Source: Bacteroidales bacterium UBA5197 (GTDB lineage Bacteria > Bacteroidota > Bacteroidia > Bacteroidales > Lentimicrobiaceae). From it: 64,000 bases of DNA. The position numbers and the translations under genes were made by a program. Numbering within the stretch: position 1 is the first letter of the stretch; each line of letters begins with the position of its first letter. The stretch is taken from positions 8,158-72,157 of the forward strand of contig DHVX01000084.1 in NCBI GenBank assembly GCA_002412885.1, read 5' to 3'. The notes below the pieces were generated by a model that did no database searches, was not told the origin of the DNA, and worked only from the letters and a program-made list of their open reading frames with translations. This document shows positions 1 through 8,443 of this stretch, one piece after another.

Positions 1-58
1 TGTCAGTCTGAGCGGAGTCGAAGACTTTTTTTTAACTAAACGACATTGATTTATAATT
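1..58 (+). repeat. Dispersed repeat copy (GAGCGGAGTCGAAG family)
   Basis: The first 58 bases are nearly identical to 46108-46165. Both carry a TGTCAGTCTGAGCGG start, the GGAGTCGAAGAC core, a T-rich stretch and TTAACTAAACGA. A third copy lies inverted at 40053-40113, where a different palindromic module replaces AGTCGAAGAC. It is an intergenic repeat family and no coding capacity was seen. Confidence 0.8.
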
Positions 59-72
59 TGTGAACATATAGA

Positions 73-915
73 TTATGATTGTTCTCCACTAAGAACAAAT
101 ACTTCCGACCTGTTTCCCCGGGGAAGTGCTTTTACTATAGTATTGGCGTGAAGCTGAATGCCTTTGTTTTTGAAGGTGTTGTGAAAAGTTTGCAAAGCAA
201 TTTCCGGAGTATTATTTTCTGCACTCAGGTGGCACAGCAAAATGTGTGAAATGCCTGAATGATAGTTATCAGCCAGAAATTCAGCGGTGTGTGCATTGCA
301 CATATGCCCCATCGAACCATGTACGCGCTGCTTCAGATGTTCGGGATAATGACCGGTAAAGAGCATTTCTTCGTCGTAATTTGATTCTATCACCATTACA
401 TCCGAATTTTTGAGATAATGGGCCGCATGATCTCCGATAACGCCAAGGTCGGTTGCTATGGTGAGGTTTCTGCCCGAAGCCCTGAAGTGATATCCGGTAG
501 CTTCATGGGCATCGTGTGAAACAGGGAAAGCCTCAATCCTCAGCGCTCCGATCTGCAATGGTTCAAAATATTTCAAAGGGTGGTACATCAGCGGATCTGC
601 ATCAAAGGTCATGCGGTTACGCATAATTCCTTTCCAGGTTCCTTCGGTGCAATATACCGGAATCCGGTGCTTTTTGGTGAGACGGGTAAGCGCGCTGATG
701 TGATCGATGTGATTGTGTGTAATTAGAATTGCTTTAATTCCGGGAAGCCCGGGGCCTAATTCCTCAAGCATTTTTCTGATTCTTCGGGCGCTGATGCCAC
801 AGTCAACCAAAACGCCTTCGGAGCTGCTCCCAACATAATAACAATTGCCGCTGCTGCCGCTGGCTAGACTGCAGAGCTGAAGATCAACGGGGAAGAGGGT
901 AGGGGTAATTTCCAA
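73..915 (-). CDS. WalJ/YycJ-like MBL-fold metallo-hydrolase
   Basis: Metallo-beta-lactamase fold hydrolase of about 280 residues, of the YycJ/WalJ type, which in Firmicutes is a 5'-3' exonuclease linked to cell-wall and replication control. The metal-binding HxHxDH motif is THNHIDH at residues 66-72. An N-terminal CSLASGSSGNCYY stretch is typical of the family, and later His/Asp ligands (SHDAHE, TDLG, CHLS) are present. No ATG precedes the conserved core, so the frame opens at a TTG that is itself part of the heptamer repeat abutting the gene. The start is therefore uncertain. It diverges from mtgA, and a TACCTTTG -7 box on this strand (1114-1121) would give a leader of about 190 nt made largely of repeat. 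Function in this organism is inferred from family only. Confidence 0.85.
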   Translation of the reverse strand: MEITPTLFPVDLQLCSLASGSSGNCYYVGSSSEGVLVDCGISARRIRKMLEELGPGLPGIKAILITHNHIDHISALTRLTKKHRIPVYCTEGTWKGIMRNRMTFDADPLMYHPLKYFEPLQIGALRIEAFPVSHDAHEATGYHFRASGRNLTIATDLGVIGDHAAHYLKNSDVMVIESNYDEEMLFTGHYPEHLKQRVHGSMGHMCNAHTAEFLADNYHSGISHILLCHLSAENNTPEIALQTFHNTFKNKGIQLHANTIVKALPRGNRSEVFVLSGEQS

Positions 916-1190
916 TTTCTAATTTCTAATTTCTAATTTCTCTCGTTATCGCTTCGCGCCTGCCTGCGTAGCGCAGTCGGGCAGGCTCCCGAGACAAGTA
1001 ATTTCCAATTTCGGATTTCTGACTTCTGACTTCTGACCTCCGCCCTCTGGCTTCTGACATCTGACTTCCGACCTCCGCGCTCCGACCTCCGGCATCTGCA
1101 ATCCGCAATCTGGCAAAGGTAAGGATTAATCTGGTGACCTTGCATTCCGAAATCTGCAATCCGATATCCGAAATCCTGAACTCATTCTTC
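910..1190. repeat. Degenerate heptanucleotide repeat array
   Basis: The 342-base gap between the WalJ-like gene and mtgA is mostly heptamers. There are four or five copies of (C)TAATTTC-type units at 910-945. A longer run at 1005-1115 has units such as TTCTGAC, CTCCGAC, ATCTGCA and ATCCGCA, and a few more lie at 1145-1180. Between them is a hairpin-forming GCCTGCC...GGGCAGGC segment (about 958-987). Each TAATTTC unit read on the minus strand contains TAG. Because 7 is not a multiple of 3, consecutive copies close all three reading frames just before the WalJ-like gene. Confidence 0.8.
1114..1121 (-). promoter_or_regulatory. -7 box for the WalJ-like gene
   Basis: TACCTTTG on the minus strand matches the Bacteroidota -7 consensus TAnnTTTG. 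No convincing -33 TTG was found at the usual distance. Transcription from here would carry the heptamer array as the 5' leader. Confidence 0.45.
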
Positions 1191-1199
1191 AATTTATCA

Positions 1200-1229
1200 T
1201 TGACGGGATTTTTTTTCTTCCTAAGTTTG
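1200..1229 (+). promoter_or_regulatory. mtgA promoter
   Basis: TTG (1200-1202), a 19-base spacer and TAAGTTTG (1222-1229) form a full match to the Bacteroidota primary-sigma promoter. A start a few bases downstream leaves a leader of about 20 nt before the ATG at 1258, which supports that start codon. Confidence 0.7.
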
Positions 1230-1257
1230 CAGCAACAAAATTTACCCTTTTACTGAT

Positions 1258-1956
1258 ATGGCGGTTGCCCGGAAAATCTTCAGAAAAATCTTCAGGATCA
1301 TACGATTTGCCGTGTTTTTCTTTTTTATTTCCACCATTTTTGTAACCATTGTTTACCGTTTTGTCAGGCCACCGGTTACTCCGCTTCAATTGATACGGGT
1401 GGCAGAACAAATATCCGATGGCGAAAAAGTAAGTATGAAACGCGACTGGGTAAAATTGGAAGATATTTCGCCCAATATGCCCAGGGCAGTTATTGCATCG
1501 GAGGATAATAATTTCCAAAAACATCACGGTATTGATTTTGAAGCCATTAAAAAAGCCCGGGAACTCAATAAAAAACGCAAGCGCAAGCTTGGCGCAAGTA
1601 CAATATCGCAGCAAACGGCAAAGAATGTCTTTCTATGGCCCGACCGCACCTGGTTGCGCAAAGGTATGGAAGTGTATTTTACCGGGCTTATTGAAATATT
1701 CTGGGGCAAACGCCGGATTATGGAAGTCTATTTAAATGTAATAGAAATGGGCGACGGCATTTATGGAGTAGAAATGGCTTCGCAAAAGTTTTTCCGAAAA
1801 CCGGCTTCTAACCTAACCCGAAGCGAAGCAGCCCTTATTGCTGCGGTACTTCCAAACCCACGCCGCTGGAGCCCTGCAAAACCATCTTCATATATTCAGC
1901 GCCGCCAACAGAACATCCTCAGGGTAATGGGGCAGGTGGGCAAAATTGAATTGTAA
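1258..1956 (+). CDS. mtgA: Monofunctional peptidoglycan glycosyltransferase
   Basis: GT51 transglycosylase that polymerises lipid II into glycan strands in the periplasm. The 232 residues match the usual MtgA length. One membrane segment lies at about residues 17-36, followed by the GT51 domain with catalytic Glu82 in the ASEDNNFQKHHG motif. Further family motifs are GASTISQQTAKNVFLW, RRIMEVYLNVIEMG and AALIAAVLPNPRRWSP. No transpeptidase domain follows, so it is the monofunctional form. The promoter and start agree well. The downstream gene is a secreted protease more than 190 bases away, so mtgA is probably monocistronic. Confidence 0.95.
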   Translation: MAVARKIFRKIFRIIRFAVFFFFISTIFVTIVYRFVRPPVTPLQLIRVAEQISDGEKVSMKRDWVKLEDISPNMPRAVIASEDNNFQKHHGIDFEAIKKARELNKKRKRKLGASTISQQTAKNVFLWPDRTWLRKGMEVYFTGLIEIFWGKRRIMEVYLNVIEMGDGIYGVEMASQKFFRKPASNLTRSEAALIAAVLPNPRRWSPAKPSSYIQRRQQNILRVMGQVGKIEL

Positions 1957-2117
1957 AAGGATTAAGTCAGCAGCTCAAATTGCTGTTATTGGTGGGTTCT
2001 GAGTTTAAAAATATATATCACAATTCATCTGCATTTTATAATTCATCTATTTAACTGTGTGTATAAAAGTTAATTGAAGCGTTTTTACCAGGTCGGACTT
2101 TTTCTTGAATTTCAGGA

Positions 2118-2146
2118 TTGTGTATATGAAATTTTGATTAAGTTTG
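2118..2146 (+). promoter_or_regulatory. Promoter of the C10 protease gene
   Basis: TTG (2118-2120), 18 bases, then TAAGTTTG (2139-2146). The predicted transcription start, about 6-7 bases after the -7 box, falls within a few bases of the ATG at 2154, so the mRNA would be leaderless or almost so. Confidence 0.6.
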
Positions 2147-2153
2147 TAAAACT

Positions 2154-4577
2154 ATGAAAGCAACATTATATATACGGTTTATCCTGCTGAGCGTATTTCT
2201 AATCGTTAGTAATACCAGCCTCTATCCGCAGAAGGTTTCTTCCTCCGAAGCCATTGAAGCAGCTGCTGAATTTCTGAAAATATCAAAAACTACAGATAAA
2301 CCCGTGTTAACTGTTGCTGATTCCATGACAATGGATAATCAAACCTTGTTTTATCACATCAGTGTAGGAAATCATGGATTTATACTTATTTCGGCCGACA
2401 AGCGTGCTTTTCCTGTGTTGGCATACTCTCAGCAAAATGATTTTAACTTAAATGAATTACCTGATCATATAAATGAGTGGATTGGAGACTATGCCCTTCA
2501 GATAGCAGAAGTAAATGGTGAAAACAATCATAATGCATTCCCGGAGCATCCAGCCTGGAATAATCTGCAAAATGTTAAAAAGGGATCAGGTGAACGGCAA
2601 GTTACTCCGCTAACTTTATCAAACTGGCATCAGGGAGTTTTTTATAACGATTCCTGCCCTGCCGCTGCCGCCGGTCCAAACGGAAGGACTTACGCAGGAT
2701 GCGTTCCTGTGGCAATGGCACAGCTCATCTATTATCACAGGTCTCCTTCTTCCGGAACAGGTACTCATTCCTATACCCTGAGCAATTATGGGATATTGAA
2801 GGCCAATTTTGAAAGTACCATATACAATTATGACGGCATGCTTATCCGGCCCGACCGCCACAATACATTTCTTCCGCAACTGATTTATCATTGCGGAGTA
2901 GCTGTTGAGGCCAGCTTTTCGCCAACTGGCACAGGAGCCCAGACAGAGGATATTCCGACTGCGCTCATTCAGTATTTCGGGTATCAGCCTGATGCTGAAT
3001 TTCTTGTTAAATCTGCGTTTGCCGATCCGGAATGGAAGCAGATGCTCAGAAACAATATAGACAGCCTTCATCCGGTGATTTACAAAGGTTCATCGGGTTG
3101 GTTGGGTCATGCATGGGTTTGCGATGGTTATGAAGAAGATTTTTTCCATTTTAATTGGGGTTGGGGAGGATTTGCCAATGGGTTTTATTTCCTCGAAAAT
3201 CTGGCTGTCGGCGGCAATAATTTTTCTTCTTCGCAGGGTGCCATTTTTGGGCTTGCACCTCCACCGGTTGATCATCCTCAGGAATTGACCATCAGCACAA
3301 CATCCGGTACATTGTGCAATCCGAATTGGCCAAACGCGGAACCCGCGGGATTCAATGCAACCAGGGTTTTTAATCCCGGAAGCAGCTACACAACTTTTCA
3401 GCTGATTCCTGAGTTGATTCAGCTCTTTGAAGGCGACACCATCAGGATTTATGAAGGAAATAACGCCACTGGATTGCCTGTTTATACAATAACTTCTGAG
3501 ACGGAACCTTCAGGAATACACCTGAATTCCGGAACAAACTGTTTAACATCGGTATCAAACTCAGGTGAAGCAAGATGGTCGTTTTCTTTTCTGGCTGGCA
3601 AGGGTTCGCTTTGTCCTCAAAGTGCAGTTGTGCGAAATATAAACGGTACAATTTACGATGGAAGCGGCAATTTTCTTATGATGCCTGATGCAGACTGTTC
3701 ATGGTTGATTTCGCCGTTAAGTGCTGAAATTGATTCGGTTAAATCGATAAAAATTAAAATGGGAAGTTTTGATCTGATGCCTGAGGATACACTTTTTTTC
3801 TATGACGGACCATCAGATCAGCATCCTTTGCTTGTCAGTTTTGCAGGAACACAGACTCCCTGGGAATTTGAAAGTTCAGTCAACAAAGTATTGGTTAAGG
3901 TCAGGATTTCTCCGGAATCAATGCTTGCACAGGGGTTTCATTTTAGTTACACCTCGGTTATTCCGGAGTATTGTAATTCAGTTGAAACATTAACTGCCCG
4001 CGACGGAACCATCAGCAACGGCAGCAACGGATATAACTATCACAATAATTCATTGTGTCAATGGCTTTTGGAGCCACCGGATTTGGAGGGAATTACTTTT
4101 ACTTTCAATAAACTTGATACCGAACCCAACCGCGACAGGTTGGAATTCTATAATGCATCAACCAGCCCCGAAACCCTGCTCAAACTCGTATCGGGTAATC
4201 AGATTCCTGAGCCTTTTACCATTAAAGGAGGGAAAGTCAGGGTAGTCTTTCGCACCGACCAATCTATCGTTGGGAAAGGATTTGAGATGAGCTACTACAG
4301 TCAGATTGTCGGGCTTGAAGAGAATCATTTATCAGCTTCGGTTATTTATCCAAATCCGGTAAGCAGCATTTTAAAAATAATCCTGCCCGAAAGAATGAGT
4401 ATCACAGAAAAAGCATTTAAAATTACCGACATTACCGGAAGGGAGTGCGGCGGTCTGCAGCCGGAAATTAATGGAGAATCAGTAAGCATTGATGTAAGTG
4501 CACTTTCTCCTGGCCTGTATATCTTAACTTTAGAAACCGATTTCAGAAGGATAGTCCATCGTTTTATCAAATATTAA
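2154..4577 (+). CDS. Secreted C10-family cysteine protease with CUB-like domains and T9SS sorting domain
   Basis: Streptopain-type (SpeB family C10) protease, secreted and probably cell-surface attached by the type IX system. Order of parts: signal peptide (about 1-26); Spi-type propeptide (about 27-120); papain-fold catalytic domain with nucleophile Cys183 in TYAGCVPVAMAQ and His319 in GHAWVCDGY, followed by the HFNWGWGG motif; three CUB-like beta-sandwich segments (about 375-475, 490-600 and 610-720); and a C-terminal type A sorting domain with YPNP, DITGR and a closing KY. The family degrades host or environmental proteins. The substrate here is unknown. It is followed 18 bases later by three tandem T9SS proteins and may share their transcript. 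Confidence 0.88.
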   Translation: MKATLYIRFILLSVFLIVSNTSLYPQKVSSSEAIEAAAEFLKISKTTDKPVLTVADSMTMDNQTLFYHISVGNHGFILISADKRAFPVLAYSQQNDFNLNELPDHINEWIGDYALQIAEVNGENNHNAFPEHPAWNNLQNVKKGSGERQVTPLTLSNWHQGVFYNDSCPAAAAGPNGRTYAGCVPVAMAQLIYYHRSPSSGTGTHSYTLSNYGILKANFESTIYNYDGMLIRPDRHNTFLPQLIYHCGVAVEASFSPTGTGAQTEDIPTALIQYFGYQPDAEFLVKSAFADPEWKQMLRNNIDSLHPVIYKGSSGWLGHAWVCDGYEEDFFHFNWGWGGFANGFYFLENLAVGGNNFSSSQGAIFGLAPPPVDHPQELTISTTSGTLCNPNWPNAEPAGFNATRVFNPGSSYTTFQLIPELIQLFEGDTIRIYEGNNATGLPVYTITSETEPSGIHLNSGTNCLTSVSNSGEARWSFSFLAGKGSLCPQSAVVRNINGTIYDGSGNFLMMPDADCSWLISPLSAEIDSVKSIKIKMGSFDLMPEDTLFFYDGPSDQHPLLVSFAGTQTPWEFESSVNKVLVKVRISPESMLAQGFHFSYTSVIPEYCNSVETLTARDGTISNGSNGYNYHNNSLCQWLLEPPDLEGITFTFNKLDTEPNRDRLEFYNASTSPETLLKLVSGNQIPEPFTIKGGKVRVVFRTDQSIVGKGFEMSYYSQIVGLEENHLSASVIYPNPVSSILKIILPERMSITEKAFKITDITGRECGGLQPEINGESVSIDVSALSPGLYILTLETDFRRIVHRFIKY

Positions 4578-4595
4578 ACTTTCAATGTATTTAAT

Positions 4596-6521
4596 ATGAG
4601 AAATTTAACTGTTTTGATTTGCTTAGCTCTTTTTTCATTGTCAGCTTTTCAGGCATCCGCACAGGACAAAAAACCTGAAGCCATTCCCGACTTTTACAAC
4701 GTCATAGCCGATGTGGTTTATCCACTTAAACCTATGGTCAATGATATTGTGGATGTTGGACATACAGCAAGAATTGTTCAGGTAATCGGGTCGAATACAG
4801 GAAGTCTGACTTTTAACGACAGTACGATTTTTTATGCCATAAATCGAGGTTTTTCAGGAGTGGATTCTATCAAATACCGAATTCGTGATAATCAGAACAA
4901 CCTGACCTCTGATTTTGCATACATTACCCTTGACGTTAGTAATTATGCTTATGATACATTGGATATCAACAATATAAGTGCAATGATAAACCCTTATGGA
5001 ACCTTGTTCTTCAATCTTTTTAAATATGAATTTGATCACCATTTCGAATTTCCGAAAGGAAGCGGATTGCATACCATGTTCAACATGGGTTTTAGTCTGT
5101 ATGGTTCTTCTTCGGAAGGGGATGAGTTTATTTCAGGGGCAATTTATCAGCAATCCGGCGGAAGGGATTTTTACCCTGGACCTGTAAGTCACACAGAATA
5201 TTATGGCCAGACATATGACAGTGCCTGGCGCAAAGTCTGGAAGCTCAGCAAAAGTCAGATAATTAACCACATACAAAATTTTAGTACAGAAGGTTATTCA
5301 ATACCCCAGAATATAAGAACATGGCCAGCCAACGGAAAACCAGAGGAAGGTCAGGCTGCAGTGCTGGCTCCTTATCACGATTTTAATGACAACGGGCTTT
5401 ATGATCCTGAAAACGGGGACTATCCCCTGATCCGCGGAGATCAGGCTATATACTATATTTATAACGACATCAGGTCTCCGCATACTGATTTTAATGGTGT
5501 GGGCATGGGCGCTGAAATTCATTGCATGGTTTATGCATTCGATTCACCGGGAGATGAGGCGTTGAACAATACCTTATTTATTAATTTTATGATTTACAAT
5601 CGGGGAAATAATATACTTAATGAGGCAAAATTTTCCATTATAGCTGATGCTGATCTTGGAAACCCTACCGACGATTTTGCGGGTGTTCATCTGCCTTTGA
5701 ATATGGGATACTTTTACAATGGTGATGAAAATGATGAGGAATACCAGGGATATTCCTCAGGTTACGGTTTTCACCCTCCGGCTCAATCGGTTATGCTGTT
5801 AAACCGGAATATTGCTGGCTTTATCCCTTATGGCACATTCAATAATAACAGCAGTATTTGGGAAAGCTCTCCAAATTTTAAACAGCAGTTAATTAATCTG
5901 ATGAATGGGTTATGGAGCAGCGGCGCTCCTCTTATTGGTAATGGCTGTGGGCATCCTTTATGCGCTCAGGGTGATACGGTAAGTTTTATTTATACCGGCG
6001 ATCCTTCTGTTGCTGGTTCCTGGAGCGAATTGCAGCAAGGAAATGATCCGGGAGACCGCAGTTTTGCACTTTTGGTGGAACCAGTTTATGATTTCAGGCC
6101 TGGCGATGCCGTGTGCATTGACCTGGCGCTTACTACTGCACGCGACATGAATGGCAATCATATTGACAGTTTTGTACTGCTTAAAGAGTATGCTGCTCAG
6201 GTTCAGGAGTTTTACAACGAAAACTTCCCTGCTTCCTGTTTTGATGTGGCTCCGGGTTTTGAAGAAAAAGGGACTCAGACAGCATCACTCAAAATTTATC
6301 CCGTACCTGCCAATGATTATCTTATGGTAGAATTACCTGCGGGAACCCAAACAAAAGCAGGAGAATACCTCATCAGCGATTTGACCGGAAGAACTATAAA
6401 ATCAGCCAAAATCAGCAGCGCCGTTGTTTCCATAGATGTCAGTCAAATGCAACCCGGCATGTACATTCTTACCATTCAATCAGGCAACAAAAGACTATCA
6501 GTAAAATTTATAAAACAATAA
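4596..6521 (+). CDS. T9SS-exported tandem paralogue 1 (unknown function)
   Basis: Secreted protein of 641 residues, and the first of three adjacent paralogues. It has a signal peptide ending in SAQDKKPEA and an N-terminal beta-rich region with NDSTIFYAINRGFSGVDSI. The central region contains DFNDNGLYDPENGDYP, IRGDQA and YND motifs, seen in large Bacteroidota surface proteins, and a conserved CGHPLCAQGD segment. It ends in a type A sorting domain (YPVPANDYL, DLTGR, FIKQ). The acidic D-x-N-D-N-G-like loop could bind calcium, but this is inference. Only 4 bases separate it from paralogue 2. Its last 60 residues are nearly identical to paralogue 2, while residues of about 500-560 are nearly identical to paralogue 3. 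Function unknown. Confidence 0.85.
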   Translation: MRNLTVLICLALFSLSAFQASAQDKKPEAIPDFYNVIADVVYPLKPMVNDIVDVGHTARIVQVIGSNTGSLTFNDSTIFYAINRGFSGVDSIKYRIRDNQNNLTSDFAYITLDVSNYAYDTLDINNISAMINPYGTLFFNLFKYEFDHHFEFPKGSGLHTMFNMGFSLYGSSSEGDEFISGAIYQQSGGRDFYPGPVSHTEYYGQTYDSAWRKVWKLSKSQIINHIQNFSTEGYSIPQNIRTWPANGKPEEGQAAVLAPYHDFNDNGLYDPENGDYPLIRGDQAIYYIYNDIRSPHTDFNGVGMGAEIHCMVYAFDSPGDEALNNTLFINFMIYNRGNNILNEAKFSIIADADLGNPTDDFAGVHLPLNMGYFYNGDENDEEYQGYSSGYGFHPPAQSVMLLNRNIAGFIPYGTFNNNSSIWESSPNFKQQLINLMNGLWSSGAPLIGNGCGHPLCAQGDTVSFIYTGDPSVAGSWSELQQGNDPGDRSFALLVEPVYDFRPGDAVCIDLALTTARDMNGNHIDSFVLLKEYAAQVQEFYNENFPASCFDVAPGFEEKGTQTASLKIYPVPANDYLMVELPAGTQTKAGEYLISDLTGRTIKSAKISSAVVSIDVSQMQPGMYILTIQSGNKRLSVKFIKQ

Positions 6522-6525
6522 CATT

Positions 6526-8439
6526 ATGAAAACCAGAACTATTTCGATTTTACTGCTTTACTTTTTTGTAGCTTTTTCCATCAAAACAGCAAATGCTCAG
6601 GATAAAAAACCTGAAGCATTGCCCGATTATTACAATGCTGTTGCAAGTTTCCAATGTACTTTCAAGCCATTGGAAAATGATATCATCGACGAGGGGCATA
6701 CAGCAAGGATATTGCTGGTTTACGCCTCCCCTAACTCCGTTATTTCTTTTAATGACAGTTGCATTTTTTACACAGCAGCAATCTCATTTCAAGGACTTGA
6801 TTCAATCCGTTACCGGATAAAGGATAATCAGAACGGTTTAATCTCGGAGATTGCAAAAATCTATATCAATGTAATCAATGAGTCAATGGATACCATTAAT
6901 ATCAACAATATATCAGCATTGATCAATCCTTACGGTTGCCTGTTCTGGGATTATTTTGAATCAAACCATTACGAATTCCCTAAAGGCAGCGGATTAAGCA
7001 CCATCTTTTCACTTGGCCTGAATATAGCGGCAATCGATGAATATCAGAATCAATATCTCTCCGGCATATTGCAAAGACAGAATGGGGCTGACTTTTTCCC
7101 AGGGCCTGTTTCATTTGAAGAGCATTATAATTATTCGTATGATTCAACCTGGGCGAAAGTCTGGAAACTGAATAAACATGAAATATTAACACATATTTCT
7201 TCGTGGGATCAACCCGGATATGAACTTCCTGAAAAAATAGCCGGTTGGCCCGGAAATGGGGATCCGTCAAAAGGACAGGCAAGTATGATGGCTCCATTTC
7301 ACGACCGGAATGAAAATGGAATTTATGATCCGTTAAACGGTGACTATCCTATAATCCGTGGTGATCAGGCAGTTTATTTTATCTACAATGATGTCCGCGC
7401 AACACATACAGAGTTTGATCAGAACGGATTACAAGCCGAAATCCATTGTATGGTCTACGCATTCGATCTTCCCGAAAACCCTGCATTGAACAATACGGTC
7501 TTTATTAATTATCTGGTAACCAATCGAAGTAACATAACCTATAGTAACATGAAATTATCGTTGTTTGCAGATACAGACAACGGTGATGCCCAGGACGATT
7601 TTGTGGGGTGTGATACCCTGTTGAAAGCTGCCATAAGTTTTAACGGGCAGGTTCCGGATGGAGGCAGTGGAGGCGGGGGATATGGCGATCATCCGCCTGC
7701 TCAAACGATCATGTTGCTTAACAGGGATATGAATAGTTTTATTGTAAATTGCAATACTTTCGCCGGCTATCAATGGCTATCCAGACCATTCATAGCTGAA
7801 GAATTGATAAATAACATGAATGCAATATGGAACGACGGATCGCCAATCATCGGAAGTGGATGCGGACATAATTCGTGTGCAACCGGAAGCGTAGTCAAAT
7901 ATGCATTTCCGGGCGATCCAAACGATTTGGATTCATGGAGTATGTTACAGAGCCCGGTTGGTATGTCTGATTACTCATATTTTATAAACATGGCACCTGT
8001 TGTAGATTTTCAACCCGGTGAAACTGTATGTATTGATGTAGCTTTGACTTCAGCTATTGATGAAAATGGCGACCACCTCGATAGCTATACGCTCGTAAAG
8101 CAATATGCTGAAACTGTTAAGGCATTTTACGATGCTAATTTCCCCGCTTCATGTTTTGATGTTGCGCCGGGACTTGATGAAATAAAAACCTCTGCCCATT
8201 TACTTAATTGTTATCCAAATCCTGCTGGTGATTATCTTATTGCAGAAATGCTCAATGTAAATAAAGTGGTTTCAGGAGAATTTCTAATCAGCGATTTAAC
8301 CGGAAGAATAATAAAATCAGCAAAAATCAACAATGCTAGCGTTGTTTCCATAGATGTCAGTCAACTGCAACCCGGCATGTACATTCTTACCATTCAATCA
8401 GGTAACAAAAAGCTCTCTGCAAAATTTATAAAACAATAA
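6526..8439 (+). CDS. T9SS-exported tandem paralogue 2 (unknown function)
   Basis: A 637-residue secreted protein with the same plan as its neighbours: signal peptide (MKTRTISILLLYFFVAF...), QDKKPEA junction, beta-rich N-terminus, DRNENGIYDPLNGDYP and IRGDQA motifs, a CGHNSCATGS segment and a type A sorting domain ending FIKQ. The first 75 or so bases are almost identical to paralogue 3, and the C-terminal domain is almost identical to paralogue 1. The central body is the most divergent of the three. It also contains a glycine-rich insert (GGSGGGGYGDH). Four bases separate it from paralogue 3, so the three are surely cotranscribed. Function unknown. Confidence 0.85.
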   Translation: MKTRTISILLLYFFVAFSIKTANAQDKKPEALPDYYNAVASFQCTFKPLENDIIDEGHTARILLVYASPNSVISFNDSCIFYTAAISFQGLDSIRYRIKDNQNGLISEIAKIYINVINESMDTININNISALINPYGCLFWDYFESNHYEFPKGSGLSTIFSLGLNIAAIDEYQNQYLSGILQRQNGADFFPGPVSFEEHYNYSYDSTWAKVWKLNKHEILTHISSWDQPGYELPEKIAGWPGNGDPSKGQASMMAPFHDRNENGIYDPLNGDYPIIRGDQAVYFIYNDVRATHTEFDQNGLQAEIHCMVYAFDLPENPALNNTVFINYLVTNRSNITYSNMKLSLFADTDNGDAQDDFVGCDTLLKAAISFNGQVPDGGSGGGGYGDHPPAQTIMLLNRDMNSFIVNCNTFAGYQWLSRPFIAEELINNMNAIWNDGSPIIGSGCGHNSCATGSVVKYAFPGDPNDLDSWSMLQSPVGMSDYSYFINMAPVVDFQPGETVCIDVALTSAIDENGDHLDSYTLVKQYAETVKAFYDANFPASCFDVAPGLDEIKTSAHLLNCYPNPAGDYLIAEMLNVNKVVSGEFLISDLTGRIIKSAKINNASVVSIDVSQLQPGMYILTIQSGNKKLSAKFIKQ

Positions 8440-8443
8440 CTAT

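Noticed and set aside
905..1190. CRISPR array.
   Set aside because: The repeat unit is 7 bases and degenerate, with no unique spacers and no cas genes in the window.
926..1192. Open frames of 70 and 88 codons on the minus strand between the WalJ-like gene and mtgA.
   Set aside because: The translated sequence is only the heptamer repeat (RSEVRSQKSE pattern) and reflects repeat periodicity, not a protein.
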